64,000 nucleotides of DNA, taken from contig SCFE01000076.1 of assembly GCA_004352715.1 (NCBI GenBank), forward strand, positions 1,660,148 to 1,724,147, written 5' to 3'. The translations under genes and the position numbers were made by a program. The notes under the pieces are model-generated. The model did not search any database. It had not been told where the DNA came from and worked only from the letters and a program-made list of their open reading frames with translations. Source of the DNA: Hofstenia miamia (taxonomy: Eukaryota > Xenacoelomorpha > Acoela). This document shows, in pieces, positions 1 to 9,148 of the stretch; within the stretch, counting starts at the first letter, position 1; each line of letters opens with the position of its first letter.

Positions 1-171
1 GAATTTTCTTTCAGTTACAAAAGTTTTATTTTTCAGTTAGTATTAATTTCTTAGCGTCATTGCTAAGGTGCTTTATGAATCTCCTCTTAAATAAGTCCAG
101 TTCTTGTGTGCGCAATTTTCTCAATTATGTAATAGGCTACACTTATTAAGTTTAAACGTAAAACATTTTAG

Positions 172-270
172 CCCACCGCCCATCTCAAACCAATTTCCAA
201 TCGCAAGGAATCTTCCACGGAAAGCGAAAGTGATAGCGATTCAAGTTCCAATTTGCCACCCAAACCTAAG
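172..270 (+). CDS. Internal coding exon of an unidentified protein (exon a of 3)
   Basis: A 99-nt stretch is open in one frame, begins right after a TTTTAG acceptor and ends right before a GTAGT donor, so it is 33 codons in phase 0. It encodes a low-complexity piece rich in Ser, Glu and Asp, followed by a Pro/Lys segment (residues SESDSDSSS, then LPPKPK). This looks like a disordered linker of a larger protein whose 5' part lies outside the window. It joins in phase with exons at 5639 and 6086. I do not recognise the protein. The exon is inferred from splice signals and reading frame only. Confidence 0.55.
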
Positions 271-878
271 GTAGTCCTATTTGCGAAGCCTTTCGGTAGA
301 TTTTTTCTTAAAATAGTCGTAATGATACTTTGTTAGTTTACATGATTTTAGATGTTTCACACTTCTCCATGTTTTGATGAGTTTTCTGATAGGTTTACAA
401 ATTATTTTTGAATGCATATCGATTGTTAAAGTTTATTCAAAAGTTTAGTGTCCGAATTTTGAAGAATCATTGGTTTTAATTCATAAACCAAATAATGTGA
501 AGGTCATTTACACTATATGTAGTAAAATTCACCAAGTAGATGTAGTAAAATACAAAGTGTCCCTTCAAGCATGACATGTGCCCTGTGTGAAACTCAATCA
601 TTAAAAATTGCATTGGTTGTTGTGAATTAATTTTTAGAAAAATAGTTTCAAAGAATTGGGTAGTATCTAAACACACTAACTACGTGATTATAACTTATCT
701 GCCTTTAATTATTTCAATATTTTATCGTATTGAAATAGTGAATTGAATTTTCAATCGTAGTGCTGTATTTTCACTAGAGCTCTTCGTGATGAAAAAAATC
801 AGCGCGCACCGCAAGCACGAAGGCTACACCGCCGATATTGTCACTGCCATTGCACACACTGCATACTATCATATATAT
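271..878 (+). other. Intron sequence before the hAT-like element
   Basis: This is the 5' part of the intron between the exons at 172-270 and 5639-5746. It is AT-rich with no recognisable coding or repeat structure, apart from an (AT) run at 871-878 that was the transposon target. Confidence 0.4.
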
Positions 879-1162
879 TAGGGGTGGTCGGAAAATGGAT
901 TTTTTAGAAATCGGTGAAATGGGTGGGGATTTCATGTAGCTTTTACTTCGATAACATTAGGTCAGCAAATATTTTCGAATTTCATTATCTTTTGACCCCA
1001 CCGAAAATCATTTAAGAATACAAATTCATGCCAAAATCAATAATATATATATAATTTATTTGTATATGTCAATATTGATATTTTACACAATGGTTACCTT
1101 GATAAGCAATTAGAGACGATGATAAATCATAATTAGCGATAATTGTGCACATTTAGCCTTTC
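879..1162 (+). repeat. Left terminal inverted repeat of the hAT-like element
   Basis: It matches the reverse complement of 3756-4039 almost base for base over about 285 bp, including a TATATATATAATTTA-type AT core. Confidence 0.9.
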
Positions 1163-1336
1163 TAAGAAATCTAGGAATATTCGTTTCCTGCTAAGATTGT
1201 GGTTGTAGGATTAGTTTCCTTACTACTAATACAAAATAGTAAAATGTATTCAGAATGAGATATCAAAATTAAATGTATTATATTTTAACAAACTTGTTCA
1301 GCAACAATGACGCTCATTTATGTATGCGAAAGAAGT

Positions 1337-3460
1337 TCAGCAGTTAAAATCCTTTTTCGAATCAAATTTTGGCATTTTGCTCCTGCTTCGTAAAGTAGTC
1401 CGTATCCAACCCTCACGATTAGTTTTTCCAAATACTGCTTTGCTTGATTGCGAAACCAGCTGTACCATTCTTTCGACCCCTTGATTGTGGCATGGATATT
1501 TCAATGATATGGGTCCTTTCATGGCTTCTTCAAGCAAATATTCCGAAGACTTGCCTTTGAGAAGTGGCGGCACTGTTTTCTGAATGTTCGACTCCCACAG
1601 TCGGTCCAGAGATTGTCTCGTGAGTTCAAACGTAGGCTTTCTAAACTGACGAATTTGATGAGTTGTTTCTGTCAATACTGTCTCCTTTCTTATTTCTTTG
1701 ATTAAATTGACTCCTTTTATGCGCAGATCGAGATTACTGTCGGACAAGTAAGCCAGCAATATTTGTTCAGAGTGAGCATAATAACTATTTCGATTCAAAA
1801 CACGTAAGATTAAAGTCAATTCATCAGTAGAAAGAACATCGAAACAAGTGTTCCATAGACTCAGGAAATGTCGGGCACCATCTCCAATCAGTGGGGCAGT
1901 GCGTACACGAAACCAAAACGGCACATATACTTTCATGATGAATACTGCCATCTTTATCAGTTCATTTGAAGGATTTGTCATCGTAATGTACAAGCGCAGA
2001 ATTCTGGAAGCTGTAGTCAACCATCTTGAGAGATTAACTCCGCCTGGTTTTCTCTTCTCCAATGACAGACTAACGTTACCAGTTTTCACGGCATGCGCTA
2101 TTGAATAAAGATAGTTCTGATCTGTTGAGAAATTAGTCAGAACTTCTTGAGAAATTTCTTCCAGTGGAGAATCAATTATCGTAAAGTTGACAACTGGAAG
2201 CTCATGACAGTTTGGTAATTGCCGAAAAATAACACCAGAAGACGATTTAGGTCCCGTAGATTTTCCATCAAGATGCTGAAAATAATGTCGGAGTGGCAAT
2301 TCGTTCAGATGCAGCAAGCATACGGACCAATGCAATGGGCGGCCAACAAGTCTTTCTAAATGAAAAATGACTCCATTGCTTTCACCAACATTAACGTTAG
2401 TCCCGTCACATCCAATAACAGATAGATTTGAGATATCAGTGTTCTTCTCACAAAAGAACTGGTGAATGCTGTGTGCAATGGAAATTGCCGTACCATTCCG
2501 GGGCGTCACATGACCCATGTAAGATGTGTTGGGTTCACTAATCAAAGTGATGTGCTCTTCACGCACAACTGTTTTGAAAGTAGCTTTCTGGAGATTAGTG
2601 AAGTCGATTGATCCATCGAAGTAGAGAGAGGTGATCGGAGTAACCGTATTTTGAAGACAGTCAGCCCGAATCTTTTGTCGTTCTCTACGTATCTTACTTC
2701 TGTCAACTACTACATCTTCCCCAATATCGTGAAAAGTAGCGGAACAGATGGCAGCAACAGCCGTATCACTAACACTGTACCTATCTGCTACCAACGCCAC
2801 TGAAGGTAGTTTTTTCACGGTTGACGTAGTTCCTTCCGTAAATTCTCTGGGTTGGTGTACTAGAGATTCAGCACACACGTCATCATCATTATTGCAAATC
2901 TCCAACTGGTAACCTTTGTTTTTCGAAATAAACTTGCGTTCCTTAAGATCTTGCCGCTGTGATTCATTTAAGTCAACTGATCCAATTCTCATCATCCTGC
3001 TTGTCCTTTGATCCAATAAAAATTCCTGCTCCAAAAGAGGTACCCGATTCTCTGGACTACATCTGCAGTCGTTGAAGCTAACACATTTGCAAGAAGAAAT
3101 ATCAAACAGCACGTTTTGAATGTTATCATACTTCGCTTTTTTCTTGAGGAAAGAATTAGATTGCTTTTCGCCTATAGTTTTTTCCAAATCACAAATATCA
3201 TTATAAAGTTTCCGAATCCGTTTTGCTAGAGTAACGTGGCATTTTGAATAAGGAATTCCAGCTTTTCTCCAAATATCTTGAAGCTTGATTGCAATCTGCT
3301 TACACAGATCAAGAGTGGAAGTTATGCCATTTTGTTCGGTTTGCTTTAGAAGCAATAAGTACTGCAATACTTCTTTGCCAGTTGGAAGAACATTAACAGG
3401 TAATTCAGCAGGTTGACCAATTGCGGATTTCAAATAATGAGACCGCAAAATTTGTGACAT
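1337..3460 (-). CDS. hAT-like transposase, 707 aa, intact
   Basis: One uninterrupted frame lies between the long inverted repeats, so it is most simply the element's transposase. The residues fit an RNase-H-fold DDE enzyme of hAT type: Asp282 in YFDGS, Asp352 in IGCDGTN 70 residues later, a C-x2-H at 381-384 (CLLHLNELPLRH), an RW pair in SRWLTTASRILRLY, and Glu663 in GVERMV near the C-terminus. hAT enzymes show a similar D-D spacing, a C-x2-H insertion motif and a late E-R. A Cys cluster at 124-134 (CKCVSFNDCRC) may bind zinc. The 707-aa length is within the hAT range. No BED finger is obvious. Similar uncharacterised proteins are, to my knowledge, widespread in invertebrates. The family assignment is inference from these motifs. 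Confidence 0.75.
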   Translation of the reverse strand: MSQILRSHYLKSAIGQPAELPVNVLPTGKEVLQYLLLLKQTEQNGITSTLDLCKQIAIKLQDIWRKAGIPYSKCHVTLAKRIRKLYNDICDLEKTIGEKQSNSFLKKKAKYDNIQNVLFDISSCKCVSFNDCRCSPENRVPLLEQEFLLDQRTSRMMRIGSVDLNESQRQDLKERKFISKNKGYQLEICNNDDDVCAESLVHQPREFTEGTTSTVKKLPSVALVADRYSVSDTAVAAICSATFHDIGEDVVVDRSKIRRERQKIRADCLQNTVTPITSLYFDGSIDFTNLQKATFKTVVREEHITLISEPNTSYMGHVTPRNGTAISIAHSIHQFFCEKNTDISNLSVIGCDGTNVNVGESNGVIFHLERLVGRPLHWSVCLLHLNELPLRHYFQHLDGKSTGPKSSSGVIFRQLPNCHELPVVNFTIIDSPLEEISQEVLTNFSTDQNYLYSIAHAVKTGNVSLSLEKRKPGGVNLSRWLTTASRILRLYITMTNPSNELIKMAVFIMKVYVPFWFRVRTAPLIGDGARHFLSLWNTCFDVLSTDELTLILRVLNRNSYYAHSEQILLAYLSDSNLDLRIKGVNLIKEIRKETVLTETTHQIRQFRKPTFELTRQSLDRLWESNIQKTVPPLLKGKSSEYLLEEAMKGPISLKYPCHNQGVERMVQLVSQSSKAVFGKTNREGWIRTTLRSRSKMPKFDSKKDFNC

Positions 3461-3755
3461 TGAGATAATAAAGGTACTAGCGAGATGCGTACTAATAACC
3501 GTTCACGTTCACACTGATTCTCTTAATAGATATAAGATCCTATAGTGCATTTCACGCACGCAGACAATCACGTGAGTTATCGAATCAATGTAGCAGGACA
3601 ACGTAATCGAATAATATCAGATACACAAGACTGGTGAAAGTGACTCATCTCCTGTCATCGGATAGTTAGCAGTAAGGAAAGTAACCCTACAAGCTGAGTC
3701 ATAAGCAGAAATTCACAGTCACAAACGAATTTTCAACGATTTTTAACATTTCTCT

Positions 3756-4039
3756 GAAAGGCTAAATGCACAAAATTATTGTTAACTATGATTTATCGTC
3801 GTCTCTAATTGCTTATCAAGGAAACCACTGCATAAAATATCAATATTAACATATACAAATAAATTATATATATATTATTGATTTTGGCATGAATTTGTAT
3901 TTTTAAATGATTTTCGGTGGGGTCAAAAGATAATGAAATTCGAAAATATTTGTTGACCTAATGTTATCGAAGTAAAAGCTACATGAAATCCCCACCCATT
4001 TCACCGATTTCTAAAAAATCCATTTTCCGACCACCCCTA
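3756..4039 (-). repeat. Right terminal inverted repeat of the hAT-like element
   Basis: Reverse complement of 879-1162 with scattered differences. It lies upstream of the transposase start at 3460, so it probably carries the promoter. Confidence 0.9.
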
Positions 4040-4047
4040 ATATATAT

Positions 4048-5638
4048 AGAACATTCACCTCAGTTTTTTAATAAATAACGAAAAGAAATGAGTATATTAG
4101 GCTTTGTAGAATATATGAATCATACATACCATTTTTATAAAATCAAAATTTTCAACCTTGAACTTTGCAATGTGGAATTCAAATGTTCTATATATGAAGT
4201 AAACCATTGCAATAATGTTAATATTCAAAATGTCATCCTTAGCCCTTAACCAAGCCGATCTATTGTTTGCCCCTTATCACGCAATAGTGATTATTTTGAT
4301 GACTACAAAAAATTGTCTATATCCCGCTTGTACTGCTTTATGAATGATTATTATTGGGTTAGATTTAGGGTTCCAGGCCTGTCACATTTTTTCCGTTCCT
4401 CGAAAATCTTGTACAAAATACTTTATCAAATTCTGGGATTTGTTTACTTCTTTGTGTAACTTTACAGCCTGTAGACCTGTTCGGCACTTTATATCTGTGC
4501 TAAAATTTGAAGATGTTTCTATAGCGGACATTTAATGCCCATCTGATCATCTCTGCAATAGGTTCAGCTGTTGGTCCTGTGGATCGATGAATATGTCTAA
4601 AGTCGCCCCGACTTAAGGAAAGATTTGATAACCACAAGTCACCATTGTCTAGATTATTTTTCAAACGATCTTCATTTGTAACTCTTCTACCATCGACTGA
4701 ATGATTCTTGGTCAATACAACAAGCAATCAATTTCTGATATTTGCTCCTCGTGAATTTCTTCTATATCTTCTATGGTATCTTAAGCCAAATCATTGTTGT
4801 CATAAGTTGAAGGGATGTCGCTCCTTGCATCTCGCTGAGGTCTCTGTGTGCGTGCAGCCATCAATGAATTTGCACAAGTGACTGTATATGATACAGTCAA
4901 CTCATCATCTTCCCGTCTGATTAGTCTGATCACTTGGAAGCCAATTCTTCAGTGACGTGTAGGTCAAACTCGTGCAGTAAAAGTCAAAAGTGATCTTAAT
5001 CGAATTGAAATTATACCAGAAGAATACAAAGCAGCTGTTTACAAATAGTGAATGGTTTAATCAGCTTTGGGAGGTCAAGAGCTAAATGAAAGAAAAATAT
5101 CAATAAGAATTGTCTACAATATTACAACCTTCATTAGAGATGAACAGTTGGTAGCGGTGTAAATGTTTCAAAAACGGTGTCAAGTTCAAAACGGTTCCGC
5201 ATTAAGCACAGTACAACAGCATACACATCAGTGCTGAAATTTTTTCAAAAAATTTGCAGACACAGCAACGTTTAAAATTTAAAACCACATTTCAATCACT
5301 AGTCAACAATGTATTTTAGGTGAATTAATCTATACCTATACATACACTTGCTTGATGTAAATACGTTGCCAAAGGGGTCCTAAAATCCACTTTTTCATTC
5401 TCCGAAATTGTGACCAGGTGTAAGCCAGATGAGCCCAGCAAATGTTCCGGTTGAATTATGTTCTTGCTGTTCTTACAATAATACCATATCAATTTATTAA
5501 AATTCTGACAATCACTTTGTAAATCAATTGCACATATCTATGCGGATTGAGTTGTTTGAAATATTTAGGTTTTGTCACTCTTGATTGAAATTTCTACTTC
5601 ATTTTAAAATGTGTAAAGTTTCTTACCTATATTTTTAG
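4048..5638 (+). other. Intron sequence after the hAT-like element, no gene seen
   Basis: This is the remaining 1.6 kb of the intron. Short open stretches exist on both strands (for example 4500-4727 on the minus strand), but they have no recognisable motif and no splice support. Confidence 0.35.
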
Positions 5639-5746
5639 ACAAACGTCAATAAAAAATCCGAACTATCCAAAGATGTCGTCCGCTCAATTCAGAATCCAAA
5701 GGCGCTAAATATTTTTGCAGTTACCAAATTGCTTAATCAAGAAAAG
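5639..5746 (+). CDS. Internal coding exon of the same unidentified protein (exon b of 3)
   Basis: The exon is flanked by an ATTTTTAG acceptor and a GTATGA donor, and is 108 nt, exactly 36 open codons in phase 0. The peptide is mixed-charge and probably helical (for example KDVVRSIQNPKALNIF). All three exons are multiples of three with phase-0 junctions, which supports them belonging together. The intron before it is about 5.4 kb and hosts the 3.16-kb hAT-like transposon at 879-4039. Function is unknown. Confidence 0.6.
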
Positions 5747-6085
5747 GTATGATAAAAAACGTTATCCTGTTAATTACACTAAAACTAGAAAGGCTTTTGA
5801 ATACAAAATCATAATTTGAATTATCTGAGAAGCTTTAAATTTGAGGAAGACAAACATTGGCACTTGAAAATGTCATTCCTATGACCTATACTTTTGTTTC
5901 ATTTTGGAAAAAAATTTTGCTCGAAAAAAGATACAAAATTTTGCCGGAAAAACTTACCATGAAAATTCCCAGCATTGATATTTTTACATGCAATATATGA
6001 AAACCTCTGGCAGTCGTATCGTTTATCGCTTCTCGTGAATGTCTATATATAATGAGGGATCCGTATGTTTTCTTTATTTATTTAG

Positions 6086-6217
6086 ATGCATTGTAGTCCT
6101 AAAGGCCGCGGAAAACCTTTTTTGAGTCCAGACGTCATACCGAGGATGGTACAGCAGTTAAATGAAGAGCAGACTAATAAATCAGTTTTTTATACTGTTG
6201 ATTCAACAAAAGAGTAG
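6086..6217 (+). CDS. Terminal coding exon of the same unidentified protein (exon c of 3)
   Basis: The exon starts after a TTATTTATTTAG acceptor, is open for 43 codons and ends in TAG at 6215-6217. Its first codon is an ATG, but this is internal to the spliced frame because exon b enters in phase 0. The tail contains a basic Gly/Lys patch, then LSPDVIPRMVQQLNEEQ and a short acidic end. The stop is followed 69 bases later by an AATAAA. The whole visible C-terminus is about 112 residues. No domain is recognised. Confidence 0.6.
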   Translation: MHCSPKGRGKPFLSPDVIPRMVQQLNEEQTNKSVFYTVDSTKE

Positions 6218-6285
6218 TGTATTTCCCACTTTGATTGAATCAATTTTTTATTGATGTAGTTTTATTAAAAGCAATTTTAGGTTGT

Positions 6286-6291
6286 AATAAA
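6286..6291 (+). terminator. Polyadenylation signal of the 172-6217 gene
   Basis: A canonical AATAAA lies 69 bases after the TAG stop at 6217, the expected place for 3'-end formation of the spliced gene. Confidence 0.5.
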
Positions 6292-6715
6292 ATCACCTGT
6301 TCTCACAATATTATTGCTTAACAGCTTTTGCGATTGCATATTAATACTTAATATGAGACTAACAATTAATAATTGTAAAATTTTAAGATTGGATATAGCA
6401 TCATTTTTTTACTAATTATTTGATTTTATGCGATTAGAATTTCTTCAATAGTTGACATTTTTGTTTAGAGCAATTTCAGCTAAATTTTATATTGACTAGC
6501 CAATTTCATAAGAACGTGGTTCACAAATATGGCAATGCCAAAATTGTGTGCGTTTGTCAAGATATGCACTTCTTTTTTGCAAATCGGATCTCAACTTTAA
6601 ACAGTTTTTTTTAAAGGCACAAACCGCTTTACCAAGTTTTAAACTTATTAGAAAATAAATTAATAATGGGTTACTCACACGCTTTTGAAAATGTTTTTAT
6701 AGTTATTCTCAAGCA

Positions 6716-6890
6716 GCAGAAATTATGCACTAAGTCATGACGTATAAATATTAAAGAATACCCAAGAAAAACGTCTCAAAATCATTAAAGCATTTTAATT
6801 TAAATAATTTCAACCAAGTCTAAATACAAAAGATGATATTCGTAAAGTATTAATAATTTTTTGTGATATAAAATATAACATCTTGTTTAT
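6716..6890 (+). mobile_element. Penelope-like retroelement tail fragment
   Basis: This stretch is a diverged, oppositely oriented copy of 18780-18960, which adjoins a GIY-YIG endonuclease. Both translate to RIPKKN-x2-KS-x13-FNQV before a stop, a shared C-terminal tail. The copy is broken by stops and carries no catalytic part. It runs directly into the LINE tail at 6899. Confidence 0.45.
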
Positions 6891-6898
6891 TAACGAAC

Positions 6899-7470
6899 TT
6901 AAATAAAAAGGCAAAATCGAAATTAGAGAAAGTATTTAAATGGGGAATAAACATAAGTAGCAACAAAAATAAAAAAGAAATAATGTGTAAATATCATCTA
7001 AGATCATTAGAAGCTCTTCAAAATATTAGATGTTTATCGATATTTTGGAAAAGAAAATCGAACATTTCTAATCATTTAAATCAAAGAACAATTACATTTG
7101 GTAAAACTAAGTATAATAGAAAAGTAATGAAGAACGGATTTCTAAATTATTCAATATCACTATGGAACAAACTGGATTACAGTACAAGAAGTGAAAATTT
7201 TTTTTACAATATTTAAGAAGTTGAAAAACATGATTACACAACAAAATATCAATTATCTGACTAATTATAGAATAAGATGTGCAACTCAAGAACAATGAGT
7301 AAAAATATTTTTTAAATTATATGTAATTTGTAAACGTAACCAAGAAACAAAAATTTACTGACATAACTAAGTTCATATGAAGAAAGTTGCATTATTTATG
7401 TTCTTAATAAGTTTGTAAACTTAATACATGTATATGTACATGAGAACTTAAATATATGTTGTTGTTGTTG
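6899..7470 (+). mobile_element. CR1/L2-like LINE 3' end with reverse-transcriptase C-terminus and TTG-repeat tail
   Basis: An open frame from about 6902 to 7216 gives the C-terminal part of a non-LTR reverse transcriptase. It includes KAKSKLEKVFKWGINISS, LRSLEALQNIRCL and a late LWNKL, typical of the segment after the polymerase core. The palm and endonuclease are missing, so it is 5'-truncated. A 250-bp AT-rich 3' region follows and ends in (TGT)n at 7457-7470, the kind of microsatellite tail CR1/L2 elements use. Confidence 0.6.
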
Positions 7471-8950
7471 TATTATTAAATACAGTTGTGGTGAAATTTA
7501 TATCTTATATAACTGTCGACAACTAAGCAGACTAAGTCAAAACATGAAACTCTAAAATAATGTATATTTATTCATGAACTGCTAAATCGAAATTTCTGAA
7601 ATTCGTTGAGACATGCTAGAGAGAGAACTACAATTAGTGCAAAATACTTTAACAAGACCAGATTATTTCTTTGCTTTGTTACATCTATGTTCATGTTCAA
7701 GTTACAAATAAAAATATATTCAATTATGTCAAAATAAAATTGGTCTTTTCTTATATATTAATATGAAATTGGGGTACAGGATTGTACATTATCATATTGC
7801 TGAAAATATTATTTCTGATTTTTATATTTTTTGATTTTTGAGGAATTTTATCGAAGATTTCTTGTCTGGAGTTTGTTACGAAATTGATAGTCATTTACAT
7901 AAAAAAATAGCTTTCTAATAACAAAACACCTAAATTTGATTTTCTAATACTCAAAATTTCCTAAAGTAATAACTTATTTACTTAGGTAATGTTAGTTTCA
8001 GAATTTAACTGCAAAGTTATTTTCAAATAACATTGGCAATGAAATAGTAATGATAATTTTGTAGGGTAATTTGCGCGCAAACGTTGTGCAAGAAGTTTAA
8101 CATTAATAGGCTATGCTACTTATATCTATCATGAACTTGAATTTTGTAGTGCAACATTCTCATGATGGGGAATATGCAAACTTGTAATTTGATCGATAAG
8201 TAGTACTTCTGAATTATAGTAACAAACCAACGTGCAAATCCACCAAAATACACATTATTATTATTATGGTAAAGTTGATCGAATCGACAACATTTATTCT
8301 AAGATATGTTATCGCCGAAATGTGTACAAATATAGGATCTAATTTTTGGCTCCCGGTTTTCATCGGCATGTTTCGCAGCCCTCGATCTTCCCGAATAAAT
8401 GTACGGCCACCTGCATAGTCTTTAAGCTTAGCCTCAATAGTTATGACCCAATTATAATAGGAAGTCAATTGGAGGAATTCAAAATATTTCAAATTTTTCC
8501 TATCACATTGCTCGTTATAATTACTTCTGCAACAAAAATTGTATCGACTGTACAGAAGCTTAAGCAAAGTCTAACACAAAAGAAAATCTAGTTGAACATG
8601 ATGAGTTTAATAAATGCGCTCGCCTTTGTCACGTCAGACCTGAGTGCAGCCCTCCCGAGCCCGCTCAAGCTCGATTAGTACGAGAATTACAACAATAGAA
8701 ATCTTTGAAACTTTACACTTTCTATGATTTTTTAATACCGCAAACATTATAATCAACTTTATTTCGAAATTTAAAAATAGAATTTTTTAATTGGATTTTG
8801 ACCTGATTAACCAGCTCCTGAAACTTAATCGGACCGGCTTATCCGGTTTTACCATGACCGGATCCAGCACTAACTACAACCAACTTTAAATTTAAAAAAT
8901 GAATATGTATTTATAATTCCTACCTATTTTGAAAATTTGCTTTGCAATGT
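7471..8950. other. No gene supported
   Basis: The stretch is AT-rich. Overlapping open frames on both strands at 8214-8591 look fortuitous. A GC-richer patch at 8610-8690 and one at 8815-8875 (ending CCAGCACTA, resembling a hAT terminus) may be transposon debris. Confidence 0.3.
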
Positions 8951-8956
8951 TTATAA

Positions 8957-9148
8957 ATGTCATTTTCGACAGATTGTCTGAGGCAAAATAAACGAACAAA
9001 AAACTACTCACGTGTTAAATTTAATAAAAATATGAGTCAATCCTTTATTAATACTGCAATTTATAACTGGAATATATTGCCAAAAGAAATGAAAATAATA
9101 GACAACCTTAAAAAAATCTTTACATCACAAAAGATAGCTATGATATAG
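8957..9148 (+). mobile_element. LINE reverse-transcriptase C-terminal fragment (host of a nested element)
   Basis: A 63-codon frame ends at 9148 with the standard C-terminus of a CR1/Jockey-type reverse transcriptase: basic segment, SRVKFNKNMSQSF, then AIYNWNILPKEMK. The rest of the polymerase is absent. The RLE retrotransposon begins within about 8 bases of its stop. A plausible continuation of its 3' untranslated region, ending in (TTATC)n, appears after that element at 12501-12739. Confidence 0.5.

Larger units (their letters stand above)
879..4039 (-). mobile_element. Autonomous hAT-like DNA transposon with about 285-bp terminal inverted repeats
   Basis: Near-identical inverted repeats of about 285 bp run from 879-1162 and 3756-4039. 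The outer ends read TAGGGGTGGTCGG, and the inner ends read TTAGCCTTTC and its complement. If the ends are TAGGGG, the flanks at 871-878 and 4040-4047 are the same 8 bp, ATATATAT, matching the hAT target-duplication style. Because the target is a TA repeat, a TA-only duplication cannot be excluded. The element carries one intact transposase on the - strand and sits inside the 5.4-kb intron of the host gene at 172-6217. The arms differ at only a few positions, which suggests recent activity. Confidence 0.85.

Noticed and set aside
1848-2108. 86-codon plus-strand frame
   Set aside because: It is antisense to the hAT-like transposase.
878-4040. TTAA- or PIF-type target duplication for the first transposon
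   Set aside because: The flanks TTA and TAA are complementary, not direct repeats; an 8-bp ATATATAT or a TA duplication fits better.
8214-8591. 117-codon minus and 81-codon plus frames
   Set aside because: They overlap each other, with no recognisable motif, splice support or homology.
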